Of a stretch of 37,082 nucleotides of DNA, positions 23,776-31,380 are shown in pieces. The first letter of the stretch is position 1. Every line of letters begins with the position of its first letter. Source of the stretch: Sphingomonadaceae bacterium. GTDB lineage: Bacteria; Pseudomonadota; Alphaproteobacteria; Sphingomonadales; Sphingomonadaceae. The position numbers were made by a program, and so were the translations under genes. The DNA is taken from the NCBI GenBank assembly GCA_024645025.1, contig JAHEGQ010000073.1, positions 1 through 37,082 on the forward strand, written 5' to 3'. Below the pieces are notes generated by a model. That model searched no databases. It worked only from the letters and a program-made list of their open reading frames with translations, and was not told where the DNA came from.

Positions 23776-25179
23776 TTAATCGCCGGTCAAAATCCGGTCG
23801 ATCAGTTGCTTCACAGTCGGGACAAACCCGTTGGAATAAAATGGGTCCGTCTTGAAATTATAGGCATTGTGGCCCGCAAACATCAGATTCTGTTCCACGT
23901 CCCCGCCATGCGCGATGGCTTGCAGGGTCTTTTGGATGCAGAAGCTGCGCGGGTCGGCCAGATAGCCGGTCGTGAAATCATCATGGTCTTTCCATGACGA
24001 AAAGCCGCAATGCGACAGGCAGCCCATGCATTCCGCCTGATCGGTCTGGATCAGCTTGCGCTCTTCGGGTGTCACAAAAATCAGCGTGTCATCCGGCGTT
24101 CGCAAGGCTTCGGTAAAGCCCGCGCCAAACCATTCGCGCGCACGCTGCAAATCGGTCAGGCTGACCCAGAAGTTCTTGCCGCGGACGCCAACATCCAGCT
24201 GATGGGTTTTACTGTCATCTGCATCGCGCGCAAAGGCGATCTGCCGCGCGCTGCGCGCTTCCAGATTTTGCAGGAAGGGATTGCGCACCGCGCTGGAATA
24301 AAAACCAGTGGGCGAAAATTTGTGCAGCAACACATCGCCTTCGTTCAGCGTCAGCAGCCGGTCTTTCCACGCCTGTGGGATCGGGCTTTCCTGCGTCAGC
24401 AGCGGCCGCGTGCCATATTGAAAGGCAATCTGGCCCAGCTCCGGATTGTCGATCCAGTTCTCCCAGTCGCGCAAATACCAAACGCCGCCAGCCATCACGA
24501 TCGGCACCGTATCCGAAATACCCGCTTCACGCATGACATCGCGCAGCGCCTTGACGCGGGGATAGGGATCTTCCGGCTTCAACGGATCTTCGGCATTGGA
24601 CAGGCCGTTATGCCCCCCGGCCAGCCACGGGTCTTCATAAACGACCGCGCCCAACAGATCGGCCACCTTTGAATAAGCACGCTTCCACAAGGCGCGGAAG
24701 GCACGACCAGAACTGACGATAGGCAGATAGGACACGCCATATTGCGCCGCAATCTCAGACAGCTTGTAGGGCATGCCCGCGCCACAGGTGACACCATGGA
24801 CCATGCCCTTGGTGCGTTCCAAAACGCCATGCAGAATTTCCTGAGCGCCGCCCATTTCCCACAAGACGTTGATGTTGATTGCGCCCTTGCCGCCCGAAAT
24901 CTCATGCGCGCGCGTCACCTGTTCGACGGCGCCAGCGATGGAGTATCGGATCAGCTGTTCGTGGCGTTCCCGCCGCGTCTTGCCGTTATAAACCTGTTCA
25001 ACGATCGCGCCGGTTGAATCATAGCTGTCGGCGTTTACCGCCGAAACGGTCCCGATACCGCCGGCCGCAGCCCATGCCCCCGCACTTGCGTGGTTCGTTG
25101 CTGATACGCCCTTGCCACCCTCAACCAGCGGCCAAACTTCCCGGCCATGATAAATTATTGGCTTCAAACCCTTGAACAT
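23776..25179 (-). CDS. Nitronate-monooxygenase-like flavoprotein with C-terminal Cys cluster
   Basis: A 467-residue protein from the ATG at 25179 (a frame is open to 25251). The FMN-binding TIM barrel of the NMO/2-nitropropane dioxygenase family is recognisable: PIIYHGREVWPLVEGGKGVSAT, GVTCGAGMP, VVYEDPWLAGGHNGLSNAEDP (the GGH-N/R-G phosphate/catalytic area) and VPIVMAGGVWY. The C-terminal region carries four Cys at C384-x2-C387-x3-C391-x22-C414 (ECMGCLSHCG and SFCIQ), a pattern not needed for NMO and suggestive of a metal or Fe-S site. Typical NMOs are 310-380 residues, so this is longer. It may oxidise propionate-3-nitronate or another substrate; the function is not certain. It lies convergently to amtB and ends alone. 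Confidence 0.8.
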   Translation of the reverse strand: MFKGLKPIIYHGREVWPLVEGGKGVSATNHASAGAWAAAGGIGTVSAVNADSYDSTGAIVEQVYNGKTRRERHEQLIRYSIAGAVEQVTRAHEISGGKGAININVLWEMGGAQEILHGVLERTKGMVHGVTCGAGMPYKLSEIAAQYGVSYLPIVSSGRAFRALWKRAYSKVADLLGAVVYEDPWLAGGHNGLSNAEDPLKPEDPYPRVKALRDVMREAGISDTVPIVMAGGVWYLRDWENWIDNPELGQIAFQYGTRPLLTQESPIPQAWKDRLLTLNEGDVLLHKFSPTGFYSSAVRNPFLQNLEARSARQIAFARDADDSKTHQLDVGVRGKNFWVSLTDLQRAREWFGAGFTEALRTPDDTLIFVTPEERKLIQTDQAECMGCLSHCGFSSWKDHDDFTTGYLADPRSFCIQKTLQAIAHGGDVEQNLMFAGHNAYNFKTDPFYSNGFVPTVKQLIDRILTGD

Positions 25180-25281
25180 GGAGACCCTATACGTCGTTCC
25201 TGACACTTCGCTATAGAACATCATCCCGAAAAAGCGCGGCTTTTCTTGCAATCATCCACATCTGCTTCTGAGGATTAGGGT

Positions 25282-26415
25282 TTATTGGGCGATGGCGTCG
25301 GGCTGAACGGGCAGATCATATAGCTTGCCGTAGCGGCGGATCATTCCCCCCCTGTCAAAGTCGCGTTGCGCCGTCCTCTGATTGGCGGCCCCCAATGCGG
25401 CGCGACGGGCCGGATCCGCCACCAAATCCGCTAAGGCCCGGGCCAATGCCCTTGCATCGCGTGGCGGCACAATATGGCCCCTATTTTCTGGCGCGACCAT
25501 GTGGCGCACATCGCCCACATCGGTCGCCACAACCGCGCGCGCGGCAGCCATGGCCTCAATAAGGGCAATGGGGGCCTGTTCACTGTCGGATGACAGGGCA
25601 AATATATCGAAAAGGCCGATATATTGAGCCGGGTCTGGCAAATGGCCGGGGAGGAGCAGCCGGTCGCCAAGGCCATGTTGCCGGGCGGCGGCTTCTATGG
25701 CGGGGCGTTCTGGCCCATCACCCACCACAACCAGCCGAACCGCGCCCTTCAACTGCGCGACGGCCTCAACCAACAAAGGGATATTTTTAACCGCCCTCAG
25801 GCCTGCAACGGTCCCCACCACCACCTCTTCGGGCTGCGGGATCAGGCCGGGGATGGCAACCGGTGCAGCGGATTGGGCAAAGCGCGCGGTTTCGACGCCA
25901 TTGGGAATGACGACCAATTGATGATCGGGGACCTTCCAGGTCTGGCGGGCAATCCGGGCCAATGCTTGACTGGGAACGACCAGCTTTGCGGCAGTTGGCA
26001 AAACCGCGCGCCGAAACAGCGTCCGCCGCAAAAACAGGCGATCCGCCTCCTCTGCATTAAAACCATCTTCGTGATGGATCAGCGGCGGGCATCCTTTGGG
26101 AAACAACCGCCGGGCGGCGACCATATCCATCGCGCCCCAATTATAGGTCAGGACAAGATCAAATTGCCGCATATAGGCAGCCAGCGCGCGATAGCGGGCG
26201 ATGCTGGGACGCCCTTTGAGCGCGGGGGCCTCCTCTGGAAACGCAACATCAATCCCTTTGCCGATCGCCACGCGCGCGCCAAATTGGCCGGGCATGGCCG
26301 ACAAAATGCTGTGCCGGGCGGCATCGCCAAAGGCATTCATCAAATCGGTTGTGCGCAGTTCCTTGCCGCCCGGCAAAAAGGTTGAATGGGCGTGCAGGAC
26401 GCGCCGGGGCGTCAC
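25282..26415 (-). CDS. GT4-type glycosyltransferase
   Basis: A 377-residue cytoplasmic glycosyltransferase of GT-B fold: N-terminal acceptor domain (ending VVPSQALARI...VPDHQLVVIPNGVETARF, a classic GT4 hinge), then the nucleotide-sugar domain (VGTVAGLRAVKNIPLLVEAVAQL, RLVVVGDGPERPAIE, LPGHLPDPAQYIGLFDIFALSSDSEQAPIALIEAMAAARAVVATDVGD). The E-x7-E pair in SEQAPIALIEAMA is present. It transfers a sugar from a nucleotide donor to an unknown acceptor, possibly a cell-surface glycan. The start is a GTG that overlaps the upstream hydrolase stop by four bases (GTGA), so the genes are coupled. No other glycan genes lie nearby except the acyltransferase at 34237. Confidence 0.87.
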   Translation of the reverse strand: MTPRRVLHAHSTFLPGGKELRTTDLMNAFGDAARHSILSAMPGQFGARVAIGKGIDVAFPEEAPALKGRPSIARYRALAAYMRQFDLVLTYNWGAMDMVAARRLFPKGCPPLIHHEDGFNAEEADRLFLRRTLFRRAVLPTAAKLVVPSQALARIARQTWKVPDHQLVVIPNGVETARFAQSAAPVAIPGLIPQPEEVVVGTVAGLRAVKNIPLLVEAVAQLKGAVRLVVVGDGPERPAIEAAARQHGLGDRLLLPGHLPDPAQYIGLFDIFALSSDSEQAPIALIEAMAAARAVVATDVGDVRHMVAPENRGHIVPPRDARALARALADLVADPARRAALGAANQRTAQRDFDRGGMIRRYGKLYDLPVQPDAIAQ

Positions 26416-27284
26416 GCCATCACGGCTTTCAGTAGCGCCCCCAGCGCCCGCGTTGCCGCTGGCTCATTAAGGGCCGGGGCATGACCAACGCCGGGAACCG
26501 TCGTCAGCTTGGCATGGGGCAGACGGCGCACCATGTCCCGCGCTGTGGCTTCAGACAAAAGGTCCGACAGCGCACCTCGCAAAATGGCTACGGGTGCGGT
26601 GCCCAGCGCCGCATATGCGGGCCACAGATCAAAGGCGTCGGTCGGCTGCTTCATCGGCTCTGCAATTTGCAGATCATAATCCAGCACGATTCGCCCCTGC
26701 TGGGTCAGGCGGCAGACGCGCTTGGCATAAGCGATCCAGTCTTCCAGCTGATAGGCCGGATAGATGATGGCCTGCATCTCCCCCAAATCACGTGCGGCAT
26801 GGACCCAAGTTGGCCAGCTGTGCGTCCGCCCGACAGAAGTGCGGATACGTTCCAGCCCGCGCGGATCGAGGACTGGGCCAATGTCGTTCAGAAGTGCGCC
26901 CGCAATCCGGCCCGGTTTTTGCGCGGCCAGCAACATCGTCAGCAAACCGCCTAATGACGTGCCGATGGCCACAAAGCGCTTGATCTTCAAATCCTTCAAC
27001 AAGGCATCCAAGTCGGCCACATAGGTCGCCGGAACATAGGTCATCGGATCGTCGGCATAGGCGCTTTCGCCGCGCCCGCGCAGATCCACGCAGATCACCC
27101 GCCAATCGCCCGAAAGCCGCTGCGCCACATTTTCAAAATCGCGCGCATTGCGGGTTAGCCCGGGGATGCACAAAATGGGCGGGCGCGACTTGTCGCCCGG
27201 ATAATCCCGATAATGGAGCCGAAGGCCATCCTGCGATGTCCAATAGCCATCTGTGTATTGCGCTTTAGCACCCATAGCCCCCAT
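26412..27284 (-). CDS. Alpha/beta hydrolase
   Basis: A 290-residue alpha/beta-hydrolase-fold protein. The oxyanion-loop area is CIPGLTRNARDF, then VDLRGRGESAYADD; the nucleophile elbow is GTSLGG (Ser), the acid is likely Asp in RGALSDLLSE, and His in VPGVGHAPALNEP. The N-terminal GYWTSQDGLRLHYRDYP is the usual start. Substrate unknown; it resembles proteins annotated as alpha/beta hydrolases or enol-lactonase-like. It is the first gene of a coupled pair with the glycosyltransferase. Its ATG at 27284 is only eight bases from the divergent SelO ATG, so the two promoters must lie inside the neighbouring coding sequence or the annotation of one start is wrong. Confidence 0.88.
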   Translation of the reverse strand: MGAMGAKAQYTDGYWTSQDGLRLHYRDYPGDKSRPPILCIPGLTRNARDFENVAQRLSGDWRVICVDLRGRGESAYADDPMTYVPATYVADLDALLKDLKIKRFVAIGTSLGGLLTMLLAAQKPGRIAGALLNDIGPVLDPRGLERIRTSVGRTHSWPTWVHAARDLGEMQAIIYPAYQLEDWIAYAKRVCRLTQQGRIVLDYDLQIAEPMKQPTDAFDLWPAYAALGTAPVAILRGALSDLLSEATARDMVRRLPHAKLTTVPGVGHAPALNEPAATRALGALLKAVMA

Positions 27285-27292
27285 ATCGCCTT

Positions 27293-28687
27293 ATGTCGTC
27301 AATCCCGCAAGCACCGCTTTTCCAGCCCGAACGCGTCATTGACGCGGTGGCCGATTTTCTGGCCGACCCAGTTGTTGCCGCCGATTTTCCGGACGCCATC
27401 CTACGTTTTCGCAATGACAAGGCAGCGGCACAAATTGGGCTCGACACGTTGGACGATGCCCAGTGGATCGCCCATTTCGGCCGCTTTACGCCGCTTCCCG
27501 GCAGCCTGCCCCAACCGCTGGCCCTGCGGTATCATGGCCACCAGTTTCGGGTGTACAACCCCGATATTGGGGATGGGCGGGGCTTTCTGTTTGCCCAGAT
27601 GCGCGACAAAAAGGGACGGGTGATGGACCTTGGTACCAAGGGGTCCGGCCAAACGCCCTATAGCCGCTTTGGCGACGGGCGCCTGACGCTGAAGGGCGCG
27701 GTGCGCGAAATTCTGGCGACTGAAATGCTGGAAGCTTTAGGCGTGGAGACCAGCCGCACCTTTTCCGTCATTGAAACGGGTGAGGCGCTGCACCGGGGGG
27801 ATGAGCCCAGCCCCACGCGCTCTGCCGTGCTGGTCCGCCTGTCGCATGGCCATATCCGGATCGGCAGCTTTCAGCGGCTGGCGGCCCTTGGCCAAACCGA
27901 GGCGCTGAAGCGGCTCGTCGCCTATGCGCTGTCGATCTATTATGGCGAAACCGATGGGCCGGATGCGGCGGTGCGGCTGGTCCGCCACGTTGTCGCGCGG
28001 ACGGCCGATATGGCGGCCAGCTTTATGGCGGCGGGGTTCGTCCACGGCGTACTGAACAGCGACAATATCAACATTTCGGGCGAAAGTTTTGATTACGGCC
28101 CATGGCGCTGGACGCCAACTTTTGATCCCGGTTTCACCGCGGCCTATTTTGACCAACAGGGCCTTTATGCTTTTGGCCGACAAGCAGAGGCCATCCATTG
28201 GGATGTCGTGCAACTGGCCAACAGCCTGTTGGACCTTGCCGAACGCGACGCGCTGGTCGAGGCGATAGACGGGTTTGCGCCAGCCTATCGCGCAGCCTTG
28301 GTGGCGCGCGTCTTGTGGCGGCTGGGCGTGCAGCCGCGCGGAACGGAAGCCGACATCGCCCTTGTTACCGCGCTGGAAACGGCCCTTTATGCAAGCAAGG
28401 TCAACATCGACCGGTTCTATTTTGACTGGGCAGGCGGGCAGTTGCGCCGTGCCGACGCGGATGGACTGTATCAACAGGCCGAATTTTCTGATCTAACCCA
28501 AGCACTTGCAGGGTATCACCCCCGCCTGCCGCTGACCCATGGTTATTGGGCCGGCTCTGCCCCCTGTTCGATGCACATTGACGAGGTTGAGGCGATCTGG
28601 GCCCCTATTGCCGACCGGGATGACTGGTCAGCCCTGACGGCCAAGGTAGCCGCCATCCGCGCCATGGGCGCGGCCCTTGCAGGCTGA
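27293..28687 (+). CDS. selO: SelO-family protein AMPylator (YdiU/UPF0061)
   Basis: A 464-residue pseudokinase-fold enzyme. SelO proteins transfer AMP from ATP to protein Ser/Thr/Tyr residues. Landmarks: LALRYHGHQFRVYNPDIGDGRGFLFAQM, MDLGTKGSGQTPYSRFGDGRLTLKGAVREILATEML (ATP-binding Lys region), RLSHGHIRIGSFQRLA, and HGVLNSDNINISGESFDYGPW with the catalytic Asn/Asp pair. No selenocysteine or CSS tail is present at the C-terminus, as in most bacterial SelO outside that subgroup; E. coli's is 478 residues with a C-terminal Cys. The ATG at 27293 has no ribosome-binding site and is eight bases from the divergent hydrolase, so it may be leaderless. Confidence 0.92.
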   Translation: MSSIPQAPLFQPERVIDAVADFLADPVVAADFPDAILRFRNDKAAAQIGLDTLDDAQWIAHFGRFTPLPGSLPQPLALRYHGHQFRVYNPDIGDGRGFLFAQMRDKKGRVMDLGTKGSGQTPYSRFGDGRLTLKGAVREILATEMLEALGVETSRTFSVIETGEALHRGDEPSPTRSAVLVRLSHGHIRIGSFQRLAALGQTEALKRLVAYALSIYYGETDGPDAAVRLVRHVVARTADMAASFMAAGFVHGVLNSDNINISGESFDYGPWRWTPTFDPGFTAAYFDQQGLYAFGRQAEAIHWDVVQLANSLLDLAERDALVEAIDGFAPAYRAALVARVLWRLGVQPRGTEADIALVTALETALYASKVNIDRFYFDWAGGQLRRADADGLYQQAEFSDLTQALAGYHPRLPLTHGYWAGSAPCSMHIDEVEAIWAPIADRDDWSALTAKVAAIRAMGAALAG

Positions 28688-28733
28688 ACATGAGCGACGT
28701 GCATTTTGGTGCAAAAACGCCTAAACCCGGCGC

Positions 28734-30143
28734 ATGACGATGGACCTTATTTCTTTCGAACCGGCCACGGGTGCTGCGTTTTGGCGCGCCCCGGTGAGTC
28801 AAGTTGACCATGAAGTCGCGCTGGCCCGCGCCAGTTGGGGGGCATGGGCCAATCTGCCGGTTGACGCGCGCATCGACCAGTTGCGCAATTTTGCCACCCT
28901 GGTGCGGACCCGCGCGGAAGAACTGGCTCATCTGATCGCGCGCGAAACCGGCAAGCCGCTGTGGGAAGCGCGCACAGAGGTGGATGCCGTCGTCAACAAG
29001 GTGGAGATTTCGGTGCGCGCTTATGCCGCACGAACGCCGCATCAAGACCTTGGCAGCGCCAATGGCGCCGCCACCCATGTCCGCCACAAGCCGCATGGCG
29101 TGATGGCCGTTCTGGGGCCCTATAATTTTCCGGCGCACCTGCCCAATGGCCACATCATCCCGGCGCTGATCGCGGGCAATGCGGTCGTCTTCAAACCGTC
29201 TGAAAAAACGCCCGCAACCGGGGCGCTGCTGGTTGACCTATACCATGCCGCTGGCATCCCCGAAAACGTGGTCCGCCTTGTCATCGGGGGCGTTGAAGAA
29301 GGCAAGGCGCTGGTCGGCCACCCGGATGTCGACGGCATTTTATTTACCGGTTCTGCGCGCACAGGCATTGCCCTAAATCGCCAATTTGCGGACCAGCCGG
29401 GCAAAATGCTGGCGCTGGAAATGGGCGGCAACAACCCGATCATCGTTTGGGATGGCGCCGATGCGAAAGCGGCTGCCAGTCTTGTTATCCAGTCCGCATA
29501 TCTCAGCGCGGGGCAGCGCTGCACAGCGGCCAGCCGGCTGATCGTGCGCCATGGCACCGAAGACACGCTGCTGGCCGAAATCGCGGCCTTGCGCGACCGA
29601 ATCATTGTGGACGCCCCCTTTGCCGACCCTGCCCCCTTCATGGGCCCGGTGATCGACATACCCACAGCGGACGGTCTGTTAGCCGGCTTTGCAGATCTGG
29701 TCGCCCGCGGCGGCAAGGTGATTCATCCGCTCGAATCGCTGTGCGTTGGCCTTCCCTTCCTGTCGCCCGCGTTGATCGACGTGACCGAGGCGCAAAACGT
29801 GCCCGATGAGGAGTTGTTCGGCCCCGTTTTGCAGCTGACCCGGGTCACCGATTTTGACGCAGCGGTTCAGGCAGCCAACGCCACGCGCTATGGCTTGGCC
29901 GCGGCGCTGATCGGCGGCACCCGCGCTGAATTTGACCAATTTTGGCAACAGGCGCGCGCCGGTGTCGTCAACTGGAACCGGCCCACCAACGGCGCTCCGT
30001 CAACGGCCCCCTTTGGCGGCTTGGGCCTGTCTGGGAACCATCGGCCCAGCGCGTTTTATGCCGCGGATTATTGTGCCTACCCTGTCGTTTCAACCGAAAC
30101 AGACGCGCCAAGTGTCACGCTTCCCACCGGGTTGCGGGCCTAG
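28734..30143 (+). CDS. astD: Succinylglutamate-semialdehyde dehydrogenase-like aldehyde dehydrogenase (AstD type)
   Basis: A 469-residue NAD-dependent aldehyde dehydrogenase. Catalytic residues are N in GPYNFPAHLPNGHI, E229 in LEMGGNNP and the nucleophile C263 in SAGQRCTAASRL. The C-terminal FGGLGLSGNHRPSAFYAADYCAYP is the diagnostic block for AstD, the fourth enzyme of the arginine succinyltransferase pathway (succinylglutamate semialdehyde to succinylglutamate). The astA, astB, astC and astE genes are not in the window, so the pathway cannot be confirmed here. It follows selO after 46 bases in the same direction. ATGs at 28734 and 28740 are both possible. Confidence 0.83.
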   Translation: MTMDLISFEPATGAAFWRAPVSQVDHEVALARASWGAWANLPVDARIDQLRNFATLVRTRAEELAHLIARETGKPLWEARTEVDAVVNKVEISVRAYAARTPHQDLGSANGAATHVRHKPHGVMAVLGPYNFPAHLPNGHIIPALIAGNAVVFKPSEKTPATGALLVDLYHAAGIPENVVRLVIGGVEEGKALVGHPDVDGILFTGSARTGIALNRQFADQPGKMLALEMGGNNPIIVWDGADAKAAASLVIQSAYLSAGQRCTAASRLIVRHGTEDTLLAEIAALRDRIIVDAPFADPAPFMGPVIDIPTADGLLAGFADLVARGGKVIHPLESLCVGLPFLSPALIDVTEAQNVPDEELFGPVLQLTRVTDFDAAVQAANATRYGLAAALIGGTRAEFDQFWQQARAGVVNWNRPTNGAPSTAPFGGLGLSGNHRPSAFYAADYCAYPVVSTETDAPSVTLPTGLRA

Positions 30144-30217
30144 CATTCAAGTTTCGCTAATGGGTGGCCAATAATCTCTGTTTTGCGATCAAGCCGCCGG
30201 GGGTGCAGGGCAACGTG

Positions 30218-30988
30218 ATGATTTCTGGCAAAGTTATCCTTGTGGGCGCCGGTCCCGGCGACCCCGAATTGCTGACGGTCAAGGCCGCGCGCGCTCTATC
30301 CGCGGCTGATGTGATCGTGCATGATGGGCTGGTCGACCCCGCGATCCTTGCGCTGGGCAACGCTAAGGCGCGCTATATTTCGGTGGCCAAACAGCGCAGC
30401 CGCCACACCGTGCCGCAAGATCAGATCAACGCCTTGCTGGTTGAGGCGGCACAGGCCGGGCATCTGGTTATCCGCCTTAAATGTGGCGACCCTTTCATCT
30501 TTGGTCGCGGCGGTGAGGAAGCGGAAGAATGCCGGGCAGCCGGTGTGCAGGTGGAGGTGATCCCCGGCATTTCCGCTGCAATTGGGTGCGCGGCACAGGC
30601 GATGCTGCCCTTGACGCACCGCGATGCGGCCAGCGCGGTCAGCTTTGTTGCTGGCCAGTGCAAGGGCCTGAGCGACCAGAACTGGGCAGGACTTGCCGGG
30701 AAAGGCCGGACGCTGGTGATCTATATGGGTGTGGCGACCGCGCAAGACATCACCGAAAAACTGATCGCAGATGGCGTGGCCCCCGATATGCCGGTTGCCG
30801 TTTTGGAACGCGGCACGCGCAAAGGCGCGCGCGCTTTGCGCACGCTGCTGACAGATCTGGGCGATATGATCGCGCGCGACGGCGTCCAAAGCCCGGCGGT
30901 GATTGTCGTTGGGGACGTAGTTCTGCGTTCGGATGCCGAAGACCGGCTTTCGGCGCTGGCAAAACAGGTGGAAGAGACACAGGCATGA
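30218..30988 (+). CDS. cobA: Uroporphyrinogen-III C-methyltransferase
   Basis: A 256-residue SAM-dependent methyltransferase that converts uroporphyrinogen III to precorrin-2, the precursor of siroheme and cobalamin. Motifs: VGAGPGDPELLTVKAARAL at the N-terminus, RLKCGDPFIFGRGGEEAEE, VIPGISAA, LPLTHRDAASAVSFVAG. It is the single-domain form without the CysG dehydrogenase/chelatase half. The start at 30218 gives the standard N-terminus; a GTG at 30164 would add 18 residues. Its stop overlaps the DUF2849 ATG (ATGA) and it leads the sulfur operon, so the siroheme is presumably for CysI. Confidence 0.93.
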   Translation: MISGKVILVGAGPGDPELLTVKAARALSAADVIVHDGLVDPAILALGNAKARYISVAKQRSRHTVPQDQINALLVEAAQAGHLVIRLKCGDPFIFGRGGEEAEECRAAGVQVEVIPGISAAIGCAAQAMLPLTHRDAASAVSFVAGQCKGLSDQNWAGLAGKGRTLVIYMGVATAQDITEKLIADGVAPDMPVAVLERGTRKGARALRTLLTDLGDMIARDGVQSPAVIVVGDVVLRSDAEDRLSALAKQVEETQA

Positions 30989-31281
30989 AATTGTTGACGG
31001 GCAACGACCTCGCTTCGGGCGCGGTCACGTGGTGGACGGGCGACGGCTGGTCGCTCCATGTTGAGGACGCGGCGGACGTGGGCGAGCATGGCGAAGCCAT
31101 TTTGACAGCGGAAGAAGGCGCACGTCGCGTCAACGCCCCCTATCTCATTGAAGCGGTGGCGACGCCGGACGGCCCGCGCCCTGCGCACATCAAGGACCGC
31201 ATCCGCGCGTTGGGCCCGACCGTCCGTCTTGACCTGACATTGAAGCCGGCAGATCCCGATGCCGGAAGCTGGGTGATCTGA
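30985..31281 (+). CDS. DUF2849-type small protein of the sulfur operon
   Basis: A 98-residue protein beginning MKLLTGNDLASGAVTWWTGD, with IEAVATPDGPRPAHIKDRIRALGPTVR, matching DUF2849 as recalled. It overlaps the cobA stop by four bases and sits before cysI. The family is found between the siroheme methyltransferase and the sulfite reductase in alphaproteobacteria. No catalytic motif or membrane segment; the function is unknown, plausibly sulfite-reductase assembly or electron supply. Confidence 0.82.
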   Translation: MKLLTGNDLASGAVTWWTGDGWSLHVEDAADVGEHGEAILTAEEGARRVNAPYLIEAVATPDGPRPAHIKDRIRALGPTVRLDLTLKPADPDAGSWVI

Positions 31282-31304
31282 TGGCGACACCCGCACCCCT
31301 CACC

Positions 31305-31370
31305 CCGTTCGTGTCGAGCATCGTCGAGACACACGGCACCCCGTCCCTCGACTGCGCTCGGGACGAACGG
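31305..31370. repeat. Sphingomonad-type palindromic (REP-like) repeat
   Basis: The ends are inverted copies, CCGTTCG (31305-31311) and CGAACGG (31364-31370), enclosing two imperfect inner hairpins (GTGTCGAGC...GAGACAC and GTCCCTCGA...GGGAC). This type of element (CGTTCGTGTCGAG...CGAACGG) is recalled as common in sphingomonad intergenic regions. It lies between DUF2849 and cysI, and its right end continues into the GGAG/AAGGA ribosome-binding area of cysI. Confidence 0.7.
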
Positions 31371-31380
31371 AGCAAGGATA

